This document shows, one piece after another, positions 1 through 7,078 of a stretch of DNA of 31,641 bases. Made by a program: the position numbers and the translations under genes. The stretch is from contig JBEDUN010000171.1 in NCBI GenBank assembly GCA_040414675.1, positions 1 through 31,641 on the forward strand. The letters run 5' to 3'. Source of the DNA: JARBAU01 sp040414675. Its GTDB lineage: Archaea; Thermoproteota; Nitrososphaeria; Nitrososphaerales; Nitrososphaeraceae. The notes under the pieces were generated by a model, which was not told the DNA's origin, ran no database searches, and saw only the letters and a program-made list of their open reading frames with translations. How positions within the stretch are numbered: position 1 is the first letter of the stretch; every line of letters starts with the position of its first letter.

Positions 1-2
1 AT

Positions 3-665
3 CAGCCTATCTGTAGACTGGAAAATATCCGGTTTAAGGCGGCCATCTACAAGATGCCCCCACTAGAATCTTTTGACTGGAAGAAGATTGAATTGAACAA
101 TTGGACTCAATATAACTCGCAGATAGACGATGTTAAAATTCGACTCAACAAGGGAAAAGACCCAACAATAGAATTTATTCCATCTCCTATTGACGGTGAT
201 GATCCTTATAGATTGCGAGACAAAGCTTTCTACAGTTGTATAAAAGCAGCAGAAAAATTAAAAGAGATATTACAAATCGAAATCGGTATCCCTGAACAAT
301 CTTCATCACCAGAATATGTTGTGTACAATCCAATTGCCAGAGAATTTTCCAGATATTTAGGCCAAGTTAGAGTTGAAGGTAGGGGAAAAGTTAATGCTTC
401 TGGACCTCGACGTATCGGAGAATTTGAATTTAGCGATCCAAGAGCTGCAGCCATATTTATGGATCTACCAAGACGTATCGTAGAACTAGAACAGAAAGTT
501 GAAAGTCTATCTACCTTACGTGATAGAATGGAACCTGATAGTAAACCAGAACTTCACAAAACAGACGAGCTATCTCAAATAAGAAATAAACTCCGTATAC
601 GTGAGACGACGAAGATGTTTGATTCAAATGATTTTACATGCAACAGAGATGGCACATCACACTAA
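3..665 (+). CDS. Hypothetical protein, 5' end outside window
   Basis: The reading frame is open from the first bases of the window, so the gene probably starts upstream. The first ATG in view, at 54, has a coding-like stretch before it (RLENIRFKAAIYK). The visible part is about 220 residues and soluble, with no signal peptide or membrane segment. A central block (about residues 50-140 from ATG 54) contains VYNPIAREFSRYLGQ and GPRRIGEFEFSDPRAA, followed by a short coiled-coil heptad region (RRIVELEQKVESL) and a charged tail. I do not recognise the family. It ends at 665, one base before the most likely start of the RadA paralog, so the two are probably co-transcribed. That pairing and the nearby methyltransferase suggest a DNA-related accessory role, which is inference only. 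Confidence 0.7.
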   Translation, partial: QPICRLENIRFKAAIYKMPPLESFDWKKIELNNWTQYNSQIDDVKIRLNKGKDPTIEFIPSPIDGDDPYRLRDKAFYSCIKAAEKLKEILQIEIGIPEQSSSPEYVVYNPIAREFSRYLGQVRVEGRGKVNASGPRRIGEFEFSDPRAAAIFMDLPRRIVELEQKVESLSTLRDRMEPDSKPELHKTDELSQIRNKLRIRETTKMFDSNDFTCNRDGTSH

Positions 666-666
666 G

Positions 667-1434
667 ATGAGGAATGTATCAAGGATTTCTACTGGAGCTA
701 GAACACTCGACACTATACTCTATGGAGGTGTAGAGACAAGTGCCATAACACAGTTCTATGGCGACTCTAGCTCAGGAAAGACGCAACTATGTCATACGAT
801 TTGTTCCATAGTATCTCAGGATGAGCATGAAGGTGGGATCACAGGTAAAGCTATCTACTTGGATACTGAAGGTACATATAGACCAGAAAGAATAGCTCAG
901 ATTGCTATAGCAAGAGGTTTTGATAGTGACATAACTCTTGAAAATATAATATCATATGAAATACATGATACTACTCAGCAGGAACTAATAATAGAAAATG
1001 AAGTAAATATGCACTTAAATGAAAACGAAAAGGATAATGAAAATAATTTCAAACTGTTAGTAATTGATTCCCCTATAACTCATTTCCGTTCAGAGTATAT
1101 TGGTCGAGCGAAGCTACCAGAAAGACAGCAGAGGCTTTTTCGTTTCATGCGTAATCTTATAAAGTTGGCGCAGAGATTCAATATAGCTGTAGTTGTTACA
1201 AATCAAGTTAATACTACTCCCGATATATTGAATACGAAAAAGGCAGTTGGGGGTAGTGTAATGAACCATGCCGTCACATACAGTATACACTTGCAAAATA
1301 TGTTCGGATCTTCCAAATGTTATAGTGCTCAAATTGTATCTAGCCCATATCATCCACAACTTGACACTATATTCATGGTTAATGAGAAAGGAGTTACTGA
1401 TATTTGTCAAGCAAATCCGTCATGCAAAAAATAA
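667..1434 (+). CDS. RadA/Rad51-family recombinase paralog (no N-terminal domain)
   Basis: A RecA-fold ATPase of about 255 residues. From ATG 667, Walker A is GDSSSGKT (residues 32-39), the Rad51-type DTEGTYRPER segment is at 66-75, Walker B LLVID is at 130-134, the TNQV sensor region is at 178-181, and a GG-containing L2-like stretch is near 195. The HhH N-terminal domain of true RadA (about 60-70 residues) is absent, as in archaeal RadB and other Rad51 paralogs. Such proteins bind ATP and ssDNA and usually assist the main recombinase. The frame also allows GTG 601 and ATG 649. I prefer 667 (or 649) because homology begins at about RISTGARTLD and 667 sits one base after the upstream stop. RadB proper or a virus-borne recombinase are both possible. 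Confidence 0.88.
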   Translation: MRNVSRISTGARTLDTILYGGVETSAITQFYGDSSSGKTQLCHTICSIVSQDEHEGGITGKAIYLDTEGTYRPERIAQIAIARGFDSDITLENIISYEIHDTTQQELIIENEVNMHLNENEKDNENNFKLLVIDSPITHFRSEYIGRAKLPERQQRLFRFMRNLIKLAQRFNIAVVVTNQVNTTPDILNTKKAVGGSVMNHAVTYSIHLQNMFGSSKCYSAQIVSSPYHPQLDTIFMVNEKGVTDICQANPSCKK

Positions 1435-1511
1435 ATGCATTTTATCCCCTTTCTAGTGCTATTACAGACGGAAGTACGTATAAAAAACAATAATCAGTGT
1501 GCGATTATAGT

Positions 1512-1535
1512 GGATCCGCCACTTGTAGCGGATCC
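1512..1535. repeat. Perfect palindrome, 8-bp arms, 8-nt spacer (site 1)
   Basis: GGATCCGC (1512-1519) is followed by eight bases and its exact reverse complement GCGGATCC (1528-1535). A related palindrome with the same inner arms and the same spacer length lies at 3161-3180, on the other side of the mini-protein and methyltransferase genes. It could be a terminator for the RadA paralog, a dimeric-protein operator, or the edge of an inserted segment. No T-run follows it, which weakens the terminator reading. Confidence 0.75.
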
Positions 1536-1664
1536 CCTGAGCTATCTGCATTGTGCTTAATTATGGATGATATAGCTAGATGGGCTAAACTATCGAGATT
1601 TTCAATTCTATTTATTTTATATCCAAATTAAGTAATCCACGATGATATAATATATTCAATTGAT

Positions 1665-1958
1665 TTAGGGGATACGATCACAGTCAGACTCCAGACTTAG
1701 CTCTAACACAGGACAATTTGAAAAGGATATAGGCTTAATTTTGTATCTTGCTCAAACAACAGATAATCTTGGCTTCAAATTCCAAGAGGGTTGTCATAAA
1801 TGATTCTTGAAGCCGATTTTAAAATTCAACTTATAGAGATTATGCAAGGAAATGTTGTTGTAGTCTGGATTCAAACTTAGTTACCCCATTGTTACTCTAT
1901 CCATAAAACCTGAAAAGATGACAAACTTCATGACTAGACTCCACGATATGTCTCAATA
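1665..1958 (+). pseudogene. Possible decayed small gene
   Basis: Three consecutive fragments in different frames look coding but do not join. One ends at 1803 with GLILYLAQTTDNLGFKFQ and EGCHK. The second starts at ATG 1800 and reads MILEADFKIQLIEIMQ and GNVVVV. The third reads SIKPEKMTNFMTRL and HDMSQ and stops near 1958. None has a complete frame longer than about 45 residues. Apart from this and the palindrome at 1512, the 1435-1979 gap shows nothing. Chance frames cannot be excluded. Confidence 0.3.
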
Positions 1959-1979
1959 AACTAATAGTATACTACTACG

Positions 1980-2186
1980 ATGACAACCAGTACATCAACA
2001 AAATCCTCTGCTAAAGATTTTCGTGCCACTGACGTTAGCTCAATCTTAGCATATTATATTGATGATGATGGTACCTGCAAAATATGTGGGCACAACCATT
2101 CTTTTAAATTCAACTATGAGGAAGCAATGTCAAGCATCGATATAATTTCCAAACTATTTAAACAAAAGAAAATTTTGGAAAGTTAG
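1980..2186 (+). CDS. Small CxxC zinc-knuckle-like hypothetical protein (68 aa)
   Basis: A 68-residue soluble protein with a single CKICGHNH motif (around residues 36-43) that could bind one metal or serve as half of a zinc site. The N-terminus is rich in Thr and Ser; the C-terminus is a lysine-rich helix (IDIISKLFKQKKILE). No family recognised. It lies about 170 bp upstream of the DPPY methyltransferase on the same strand, and between the two related palindromes at 1512 and 3161, so it may belong to the same acquired module. Short Cys/His proteins of this kind are common in archaeal viruses and plasmids, which is only circumstantial here. Confidence 0.55.
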   Translation: MTTSTSTKSSAKDFRATDVSSILAYYIDDDGTCKICGHNHSFKFNYEEAMSSIDIISKLFKQKKILES

Positions 2187-2353
2187 ACATCTGCCTAAAA
2201 CCTATCTTTACTAATTGTGATCTCAAGTAAAAGTAATGAGGTAGGTATGTAGGCAGGTTTGACGAAAAATATATCGTCATACATGCTTATCCCGCAACAG
2301 GCATATTGTACGTTACAAGTGCTAGCCCTTTCTTTATATCTGGTCAAGTAAGG

Positions 2354-2908
2354 ATGCGAGGTAGAGACAGAGGTAGGTATCCGTATCAATATGAAGAAAT
2401 GATTAATCATCTCTTTGGAACAGAAAAAAATAGAATCGAAGTATGCAGCGGCAGTATCAAGGGAAGATCTACTGCGACATCGAATGCAGTACATTCTTCT
2501 CTTAATGTAAAGGATTCTTTATCGTCACTCTTGAATTTATCAGCATCATCTTCACTACTTCCGTTCACTGTTGACATCAATCCTGGTCTGAATCCAGACT
2601 ATGTTGCTGACGGACAGATACTTGATGGTATTCCAAATGGTGTATTTAGTAGATGGATGTGTGATCCGCCCTATAATCTTAGTACAGCCAGAGACATGTA
2701 TGGAACCAAATTACCTAGTCCAGTAAAATTGCTTAAAGAAGGTGCGAGGGTTTGCAAGGTGGGTTCTCTAATGTTCCTGTTGCTAGGTCCACAAAATTAT
2801 CAAATTTGTCCTGCTGGTGTTAGGAGGATAGGCTGGATTCCGATATCCATAGTTCCAAATAACGAAGTTAGATGCTTGAATATTTATATGAAATATGAAG
2901 ATGCTTAG
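2354..2908 (+). CDS. Orphan DPPY-type DNA methyltransferase
   Basis: Probably an SAM-dependent amino-methyltransferase acting on DNA (N6-adenine or N4-cytosine). From ATG 2354 (184 residues) there is an SAM-binding motif I-like EVCSG (29-33), an acidic residue in VDINP (D74) fitting motif II, and the catalytic motif IV CDPPYN (103-108), followed by hydrophobic SLMFLLLG and the IPISIVPNNEVR region. An upstream TTG at 2306 would add 16 residues with no domain match; ATG 2354 lies 7-8 nt after a weak AAGTAAGG stretch. No restriction endonuclease or specificity subunit is next to it, so it is an orphan, as often found in viruses and integrated elements. The target sequence cannot be read from the protein. 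Confidence 0.78.
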   Translation: MRGRDRGRYPYQYEEMINHLFGTEKNRIEVCSGSIKGRSTATSNAVHSSLNVKDSLSSLLNLSASSSLLPFTVDINPGLNPDYVADGQILDGIPNGVFSRWMCDPPYNLSTARDMYGTKLPSPVKLLKEGARVCKVGSLMFLLLGPQNYQICPAGVRRIGWIPISIVPNNEVRCLNIYMKYEDA

Positions 2909-3160
2909 TCACCCATTTATTGTTGGAGAAACTGGCCTCCTGGTCATACTGGAAGAAGAGTGAGAATTCCATAGGATATTAATTAATACTTTGGCTTTAA
3001 AAAATCTCGAGTGTTTGTCATAATGGAATACAAAAAGGATCGAAATTTTTTTGTAGTCGAATAAGATGTGGCTTATCGCAATCTTCTGGTTATATCCATA
3101 TTGCGTGAGTTTGAATCGTATCGCGATCTATTTGAGTTTCGGACGATTAGCAATAAGATG

Positions 3161-3180
3161 ATCCGCTATTAACGGCGGAT
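3161..3180. repeat. Palindrome related to 1512 (site 2); only item in 2909-3276
   Basis: ATCCGC (3161-3166), eight bases, then GCGGAT (3175-3180). It has the same inner arms and spacing as the site at 1512-1535, and flanking bases also agree in part (CGATTA before, CCT and GCTA then CATT after). It lies 250 bp after the methyltransferase. I see no gene in 2909-3276. Confidence 0.7.
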
Positions 3181-3276
3181 ACCTTGCTACATTACTACAT
3201 GCCGTCTGGAGAATTTGACTGCAGTGATAGTGAAATGTAAAACAACAGCAGTGTAATCATGATGATATTTTACTCT

Positions 3277-3579
3277 TCATTTTATGATGTAAGGTTTTGG
3301 ACCTGCGATTTTATTTAATAGAGGAAAGATATCAGGATTATCGGTCTTTGTCAGGCAAACCTTTATCACGTGAGGAGGCCTCCCGTGTCTGCAGGAGTGT
3401 GCTAGATCACCATTGTATCTATCACAATTGATATATGCATGGATAAAGTACTGTGGACATGGAGCCTTTACCCCTCCGGAGTATCTGTCCCAATGCAGAT
3501 TGCACAAGTCAGACAAGTCTGCTTCAGCAATTCTCCAGTCATTCCAACCTCTTCTTATTTTAACTCTAGTTGATTGCAT
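3277..3579 (-). CDS. Cys/His-rich hypothetical protein (100 aa)
   Basis: A 100-residue protein beginning at ATG 3579 (a TTG two codons upstream is an alternative). It carries five cysteines and several histidines: LCNLHWDRY, APCPQYFIHAY, INCDRY, HSCRHGRPPH and KVCLTK, compatible with a zinc-stabilised fold. It is basic overall. No family recognised. The opposite strand has a shorter open frame (3413-3595), but its composition is less protein-like and it lacks the regular Cys/His pattern. It lies between the methyltransferase region and the insertion sequences, so it may be part of the same mobile segment. Confidence 0.5.
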   Translation of the reverse strand: MQSTRVKIRRGWNDWRIAEADLSDLCNLHWDRYSGGVKAPCPQYFIHAYINCDRYNGDLAHSCRHGRPPHVIKVCLTKTDNPDIFPLLNKIAGPKPYIIK

Positions 3580-3758
3580 ATTCAATGTGATCTAATATTA
3601 CACTAATTTCACGGATATAACACAAGTCGTACGAGATATGATGGAGTTCAACCCAAGAGTGATTCTAACACTCAATCGAAGTGTACAAAGAAATCTGGAA
3701 TAAGTTAGGCCAAGTTCTTTAATATTTTAGCAAATTAATAAAGTGAATGTATCATATG

Positions 3759-4764
3759 TACTTTGTAGCTCAATTCAAGTAATTATAGAATAATTTCCAT
3801 TCTAGAATCTTGCTTGCTTTAAGCCTATAAGCTCATGAATTTATTGTAAAGCATTACTTTCAGTCCTGCCTCTACCTTCTGTGCTTTGAATTTCTTTGAA
3901 AGGAGATCTTCACCCAACACTCTCTTAATTGAAGAGAATACTATCTCTGCAATCCATCTTCTTCCAGCATCTTTTAGCTCTTTCCATCCATCATATCCTA
4001 GTTTTCTGATAAGCAGAACCTCCTCTCTTCGTAATGGACATCCCTTTGCTTTGGTAGATGCATTCTTTCTAATACTAATAGCTGGTTCTATATTCAAGTC
4101 ATCTAACAGGTTGAAACTTCTTCTATTATCATGAGCTCTATCTCCGTATATCATATCAATATCATATTCCTCAGTTACTTCTTTAATCATAGGACCTAGT
4201 TTCTTTGAGTCGTGGACATTACCTTTAGTTACTCTAAATGATATGATCTTCATTGATTTAGCATCAACTGCTATATGCAGCTTGACAAACTCTTTCTTCT
4301 TCCTGATCCATTTTTGTTCTATATAATCTCCTTTCTTTGTTAAAGTAAGACCAGATGCATCCACTACCAGAGTTATAGGTTTATCATTATCATCATCGTC
4401 AATATTTACACATGCTACAGATGGTCTAATCTTTAGAATCCTTCTTCTGATGTGTGTAAAATGCATTTCTTCGATCCTGATGTAATCAGATAATCCTCTC
4501 ACAATACCTTGGACAGTTCTGTAAGAAATCTTAAACCCAATCTTGAGGAATGCTAGAAACTGAATATATGTATGTGAATATTCAAATGGTGCTCCAACCT
4601 TCCCATCATTCATCTTTCTGAGCTCTCTATTCTGCGATTTCAGAAAACCCAAATCCATTAATACACGTCCACGTTCAATTAACGATTCGTTATAATCATG
4701 CCATGACTTGTTCAAGGGCACAAACTAACTACTGGAAAATCGTATCTAATAATGCTACAAACTA
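3759..4764 (-). mobile_element. IS5-family insertion sequence, 1006 bp, 9-bp target duplication
   Basis: The element is bounded by a 9-bp direct repeat TATCATATG at 3750-3758 and 4765-4773. Directly inside are imperfect terminal inverted repeats TACTTTGTAGC (left) and TAGTTTGTAGC (right, read inwards), matching 10 of 11. A single intact transposase fills it on the minus strand. A 9-bp duplication is the length known for the IS903-type branch of IS5. Sharp ends and an intact transposase suggest fairly recent insertion. Confidence 0.85.
3825..4721 (-). CDS. IS5-family DDE transposase
   Basis: A 298-residue cut-and-paste transposase starting with GTG. The N-terminal part (about 1-100) has the IS5 DNA-binding region (YSHTYIQFLAFLKIGF and the RTVQGIVRGL helix). 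The RNase H-like catalytic core follows, with D121 in LVVDASGL, D194 in YGDRAHDNR and E259 in RRWIAEIVFSSIKR, the last being the family's DDE signature. The frame is intact. It is the only gene in the 1006-bp element and would bind the TTTGTAGC ends. A short run of Asp (NIDDDDND, around 107-113) before the first catalytic Asp is unusual but should not disturb the fold. Confidence 0.93.
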   Translation of the reverse strand: MPLNKSWHDYNESLIERGRVLMDLGFLKSQNRELRKMNDGKVGAPFEYSHTYIQFLAFLKIGFKISYRTVQGIVRGLSDYIRIEEMHFTHIRRRILKIRPSVACVNIDDDDNDKPITLVVDASGLTLTKKGDYIEQKWIRKKKEFVKLHIAVDAKSMKIISFRVTKGNVHDSKKLGPMIKEVTEEYDIDMIYGDRAHDNRRSFNLLDDLNIEPAISIRKNASTKAKGCPLRREEVLLIRKLGYDGWKELKDAGRRWIAEIVFSSIKRVLGEDLLSKKFKAQKVEAGLKVMLYNKFMSL

Positions 4765-4861
4765 TATCATATGGAATGCCTTAGTATTTTATGCTGGTCA
4801 TTACAAAGTTTGGACGAGATAGATTGCTGAAGTTTATCATAAGCGAGGCCTCACTTAGAAC

Positions 4862-5326
4862 CTATCCCAAAATTATCCTCCTGTAAATTATAATGCAACA
4901 ACCTAAACAAACTAATGCAAAATAGTTTTCCATCTTCTTCTCATATCTAACTAAAAGTTTTCTGAACCTGTTGTGCCAGGAGTTGGTTCTTTCTACAACC
5001 CATCTTCTAGAACGATGATGAGGAAAATGATTTGTTAGCGCTCGTTCCCCTCTTTGCCGAATATGTGGTAAGTATCCCTTTTTGATAACACTATTTTCAA
5101 TCTCCTGAAAGTCATATCCTTTGTCAAGACAGAGGTTCTGTCTTTCTTTATTAATCTTGGAGGATAGTCTTTTAACTACAATATTATCTAGCGTGTTTAT
5201 AGCAGCCTTCATATCATGCGTATTCGCAGACGTTATAACAACTGATAATGGAATGCCTTGTCCATCAGTTAGTACATGACGTTTTGTTCCTAACTTACCT
5301 CTATCCGTAGGATTAGGTCCAGTCAT
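4862..5326 (-). CDS. IS427-type transposase, second frame (OrfB)
   Basis: 154 residues starting with MTGPNPTDRGKLGTKRH; the ATG overlaps the OrfA stop (ATGA at 5323-5326). It holds the second and third catalytic residues, D68 in LCLDKGYD and E112 in RRWVVERTNSWHNRF, and a C-terminal hydrophobic helix that runs to the left inverted repeat. It is expected to be made mainly as an OrfA-OrfB fusion by a -1 shift at the G6A3 run, restoring the family motif APLGGE. The frame is undamaged, so the element may be active. Confidence 0.92.
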   Translation of the reverse strand: MTGPNPTDRGKLGTKRHVLTDGQGIPLSVVITSANTHDMKAAINTLDNIVVKRLSSKINKERQNLCLDKGYDFQEIENSVIKKGYLPHIRQRGERALTNHFPHHRSRRWVVERTNSWHNRFRKLLVRYEKKMENYFALVCLGCCIIIYRRIILG

Positions 5327-5337
5327 TTCCCCCCTAA
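5323..5337 (-). promoter_or_regulatory. Programmed -1 frameshift site (G6A3)
   Basis: On the minus strand, TTA GGG GGG AAA TGA ends OrfA. A slip back by one base reads GGG GGG GAA ATG ACT, giving the conserved APLGGE junction and joining both halves of the transposase. A run of six G then three A immediately before the zero-frame stop is typical of recoding or transcriptional slippage sites in this IS group. Confidence 0.8.
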
Positions 5338-5691
5338 AGGTGCCTTTACAGATACACTGTCAAGAGATTGCCAGTTCCATTGAATGCCTACTACATGATC
5401 ATACTCTTTTAGTAGTCTAGCCCATAATTTTTGGAATACCTTAGATGATGACCATTGTTGGAATCGTCTATGACAGGTTGATCCAGAGCCATATTCTTTA
5501 GGCAGCATCTTCCATTGACATCCAGTTCTTAACACAAATAGAATACCATCCAATACTTTCCTAAATGATACTGCTGGACGTCCGATCGTATTATTTGGCT
5601 TTTCTGATGGAAGTACTAATCTGATTTCATTCCATAACTGATCTGGGATTCTTTTGATAGTTGGAAGATATTTGACTCTATCGTAAGCCAC
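5323..5691 (-). CDS. IS427-type transposase, first frame (OrfA)
   Basis: 122 residues from GTG 5691: the N-terminal DNA-binding part (IPDQLWNEIRLVLP, GRPAVSFRKVLDGILFVLRT, then GCQWKMLPKEYG) and the first catalytic aspartate, D111 in QSLDSVSV. It ends at KAPLGGK with a TGA that overlaps the start of the second frame. In the family the motif continues as APLGGE, then TGPNPTDRGKLG, so the active enzyme is the fusion of both frames. Alone this frame lacks the other two catalytic residues and might act as a regulator. Confidence 0.92.
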   Translation of the reverse strand: MAYDRVKYLPTIKRIPDQLWNEIRLVLPSEKPNNTIGRPAVSFRKVLDGILFVLRTGCQWKMLPKEYGSGSTCHRRFQQWSSSKVFQKLWARLLKEYDHVVGIQWNWQSLDSVSVKAPLGGK

Positions 5692-5749
5692 AAATATGAA
5701 TAATGAATTCTCAAGCTATATTTCTATCTATTTTTGGGATGGGTTCTTA

Positions 5750-6107
5750 GTCCAGCAAGGCAAGATCATCCTTGACTAAACGTTGACACAAAAAAATCCT
5801 AATGTATATGTATCTGATAGAAATAATAAATAAAATAGGAATAAAGTGAACGGGCAAATAGGAGTTTCCAAAAATAGATATTGGTATGAAGAGGAAGAAG
5901 AAACAACCACTACCCCGATCCAAACCACATCAGGAGCTTAGGTAATAAGCTTATCATGTTAACTCATGACACGACTGATGCTCGTACATTTTTACAATGG
6001 AAAAATGTTGGGAGATACCCGAAAAATGGATCTAATGGATTCTTGATATGTTTGTCAGTGTTGCATAAGGTCGAAAAAGTATTAGATCTAATCTTGGAGG
6101 TTTCAAA
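5750..6107. other. Intergenic region upstream of micro-operon
   Basis: AT-rich. I see no convincing gene; the only frame is a 19-codon basic stretch from ATG 5886. A GGAGG sequence at 6096-6100, 7 nt before ATG 6108, is a strong Shine-Dalgarno site, unusual here because most genes look leaderless. It decides the start of the next gene. Confidence 0.5.
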
Positions 6108-6269
6108 ATGACTAGACTTGAAACAGATGTAGATATTTCAGAATCTGCCGATCTAATAGGAGCACTTGAAATAGAGACACATTATAGACTAGAAAACAGT
6201 AAGAAGAGAGTCAGAGATCTCAAGAAAAGACTTCAGTTTAATCTAGCGTTTGGACATGGTGAGCAGTAA
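6108..6269 (+). CDS. Small charged helical protein (53 aa), first of three overlapping genes
   Basis: A short frame with a clear Shine-Dalgarno (GGAGG, 7 nt before ATG 6108). The product begins MTRLETDVDISESADL and continues as a strongly helical, charged stretch (HYRLENSKKRVRDLKKRL) that could form a coiled coil or bind nucleic acid. Its stop overlaps the next start by one base (TAATG at 6267-6271), so translation is probably coupled. No family recognised. It is cytoplasmic while the next product is exported, so it may be a regulator of, or a structural partner for, the secreted protein. Confidence 0.65.
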   Translation: MTRLETDVDISESADLIGALEIETHYRLENSKKRVRDLKKRLQFNLAFGHGEQ

Positions 6270-6769
6270 TGAAAATTGAAATTATATCTTTCATCCTAAT
6301 TTCTGGAATTATTGTGACACCGGTACCAGCTAATGCCTCTGCTCTTTACATTGGTACAACTATGAAATTTCCTGAAGTAGAAAAGGATGGAACGACTCAG
6401 TATACTTTAAAGGATATCGGAATGTCTTCAGATACACGAGACAATGCAACTACTCTAATCAATGGTATAGGTTACGGTATTCCAACAGTCACGGTATATC
6501 ATAACGGTTCTGTAACAGGTAAGTTCTTTCTGCAGTACGTTAGACCGGATGGATCTAAATACTCAATGCCAGTAAGCCTTTACCTTGAAGCAAGGAGAGA
6601 TTACCAACATGCGATAATAAGAGACAAAAATAATGTCGAGCTTGTTGGAATAGGATCGGTTAATGGACACGTAGGTAAAATAACAGGATCAGCTTTATTG
6701 TGGGTTTATAGACCAGCAATACCAGCAGCAGAAATTGGTTTAGTAGTGGGTGAGATCCCAGAATGGTAG
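6269..6769 (+). CDS. Secreted beta-rich hypothetical protein (166 aa)
   Basis: A Sec-type signal peptide (MKIEIISFILISGIIV then TPVPANASA, cleavage near residue 24) precedes about 140 residues rich in short strands and turns: DGTTQYTLKDIGM, GIGYGIPTVTVYHNGS, GKFFLQYVRPDGSKYSMPV, then a hydrophobic C-terminus (SALLWVYRPAIPAAEIGLVV). It has no cysteines, and the fold resembles an Ig-like or fibrous surface domain, but I do not recognise the family. Start and stop overlap the neighbouring genes on both sides, so the three are one transcription and translation unit. It could be a surface or virion-like protein; the sequence does not decide. Confidence 0.72.
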   Translation: MKIEIISFILISGIIVTPVPANASALYIGTTMKFPEVEKDGTTQYTLKDIGMSSDTRDNATTLINGIGYGIPTVTVYHNGSVTGKFFLQYVRPDGSKYSMPVSLYLEARRDYQHAIIRDKNNVELVGIGSVNGHVGKITGSALLWVYRPAIPAAEIGLVVGEIPEW

Positions 6770-6873
6770 CTCCAGTTGTAGATATTGGAACCACTTTACC
6801 AATTGCAATGGTTCCCTATGTCTTGTCTGTAGCAGATGGTGGATTCATGGAATGGGCTATAGGCATTTTTTGA
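6763..6873 (+). CDS. Hydrophobic mini-protein (36 aa), third overlapping gene
   Basis: Starts at an ATG inside the last codons of the secreted protein (overlap 6763-6769) and stops at TGA 6871-6873. The product is acidic and hydrophobic (VAPVVDIGTTLPIAMVPYVL then SVADGGFMEWAIGIF) and could form one membrane helix. Overlap with the upstream gene and lack of stops support it, but at 36 codons a chance frame is possible. Confidence 0.4.
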   Translation: MVAPVVDIGTTLPIAMVPYVLSVADGGFMEWAIGIF

Positions 6874-6953
6874 AGCATGCAACTAATGTAGCGTAGTCTT
6901 TTTGTTTCTTTATCAGGATAGAAAACCCCGTCAGTACTTCTTTGTCTGGGATA

Positions 6954-6969
6954 TCTGGATAATTCCAGA
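6954..6969. terminator. Hairpin between convergent genes
   Basis: TCTGGA, TAAT, TCCAGA: a perfect 6-bp stem with a 4-nt loop, midway between the end of the micro-operon (6873) and the end of the minus-strand membrane gene (7079). A second GTCTGG/CCAGAC pairing overlaps it. T-rich runs near 6899-6912 could serve as the actual archaeal terminator. Confidence 0.4.
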
Positions 6970-7078
6970 CAGAACATCTTATTGACCATGTTATAAATCT
7001 AAATTCATAGTGAGTCATTATAAAGTGATGTTCCATTTTTGAATATAGTTCTCAACAATTCTATAGCGAATGTTTAAG

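Larger units (their letters stand above)
4858..5746 (-). mobile_element. IS5-superfamily IS427-type insertion sequence, 889 bp
   Basis: 15-bp terminal inverted repeats GAACCTATCCCAAAA (4858-4872) and its complement with one mismatch (5732-5746) are bordered by TTA on both sides (4855-4857 and 5747-5749), which fits the short TA-centred target duplication of the IS427 group. Two overlapping minus-strand frames encode the split transposase. It lies 93 bp from the other IS but shares no ends with it, so they are independent insertions. Confidence 0.88.

Noticed and set aside
1114..1456. Frames on both strands within the RadA paralog 3' end
   Set aside because: They are shadows of the recognisable recombinase gene and lack domains.
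3759..5746. Composite transposon formed by the two insertion sequences
   Set aside because: They are different IS types with different ends and separate target duplications, and only 93 bp lie between them.
5886..5945. 19-codon basic peptide (MKRKKKQPLPRSK)
   Set aside because: Too short and unsupported by promoter or conservation.
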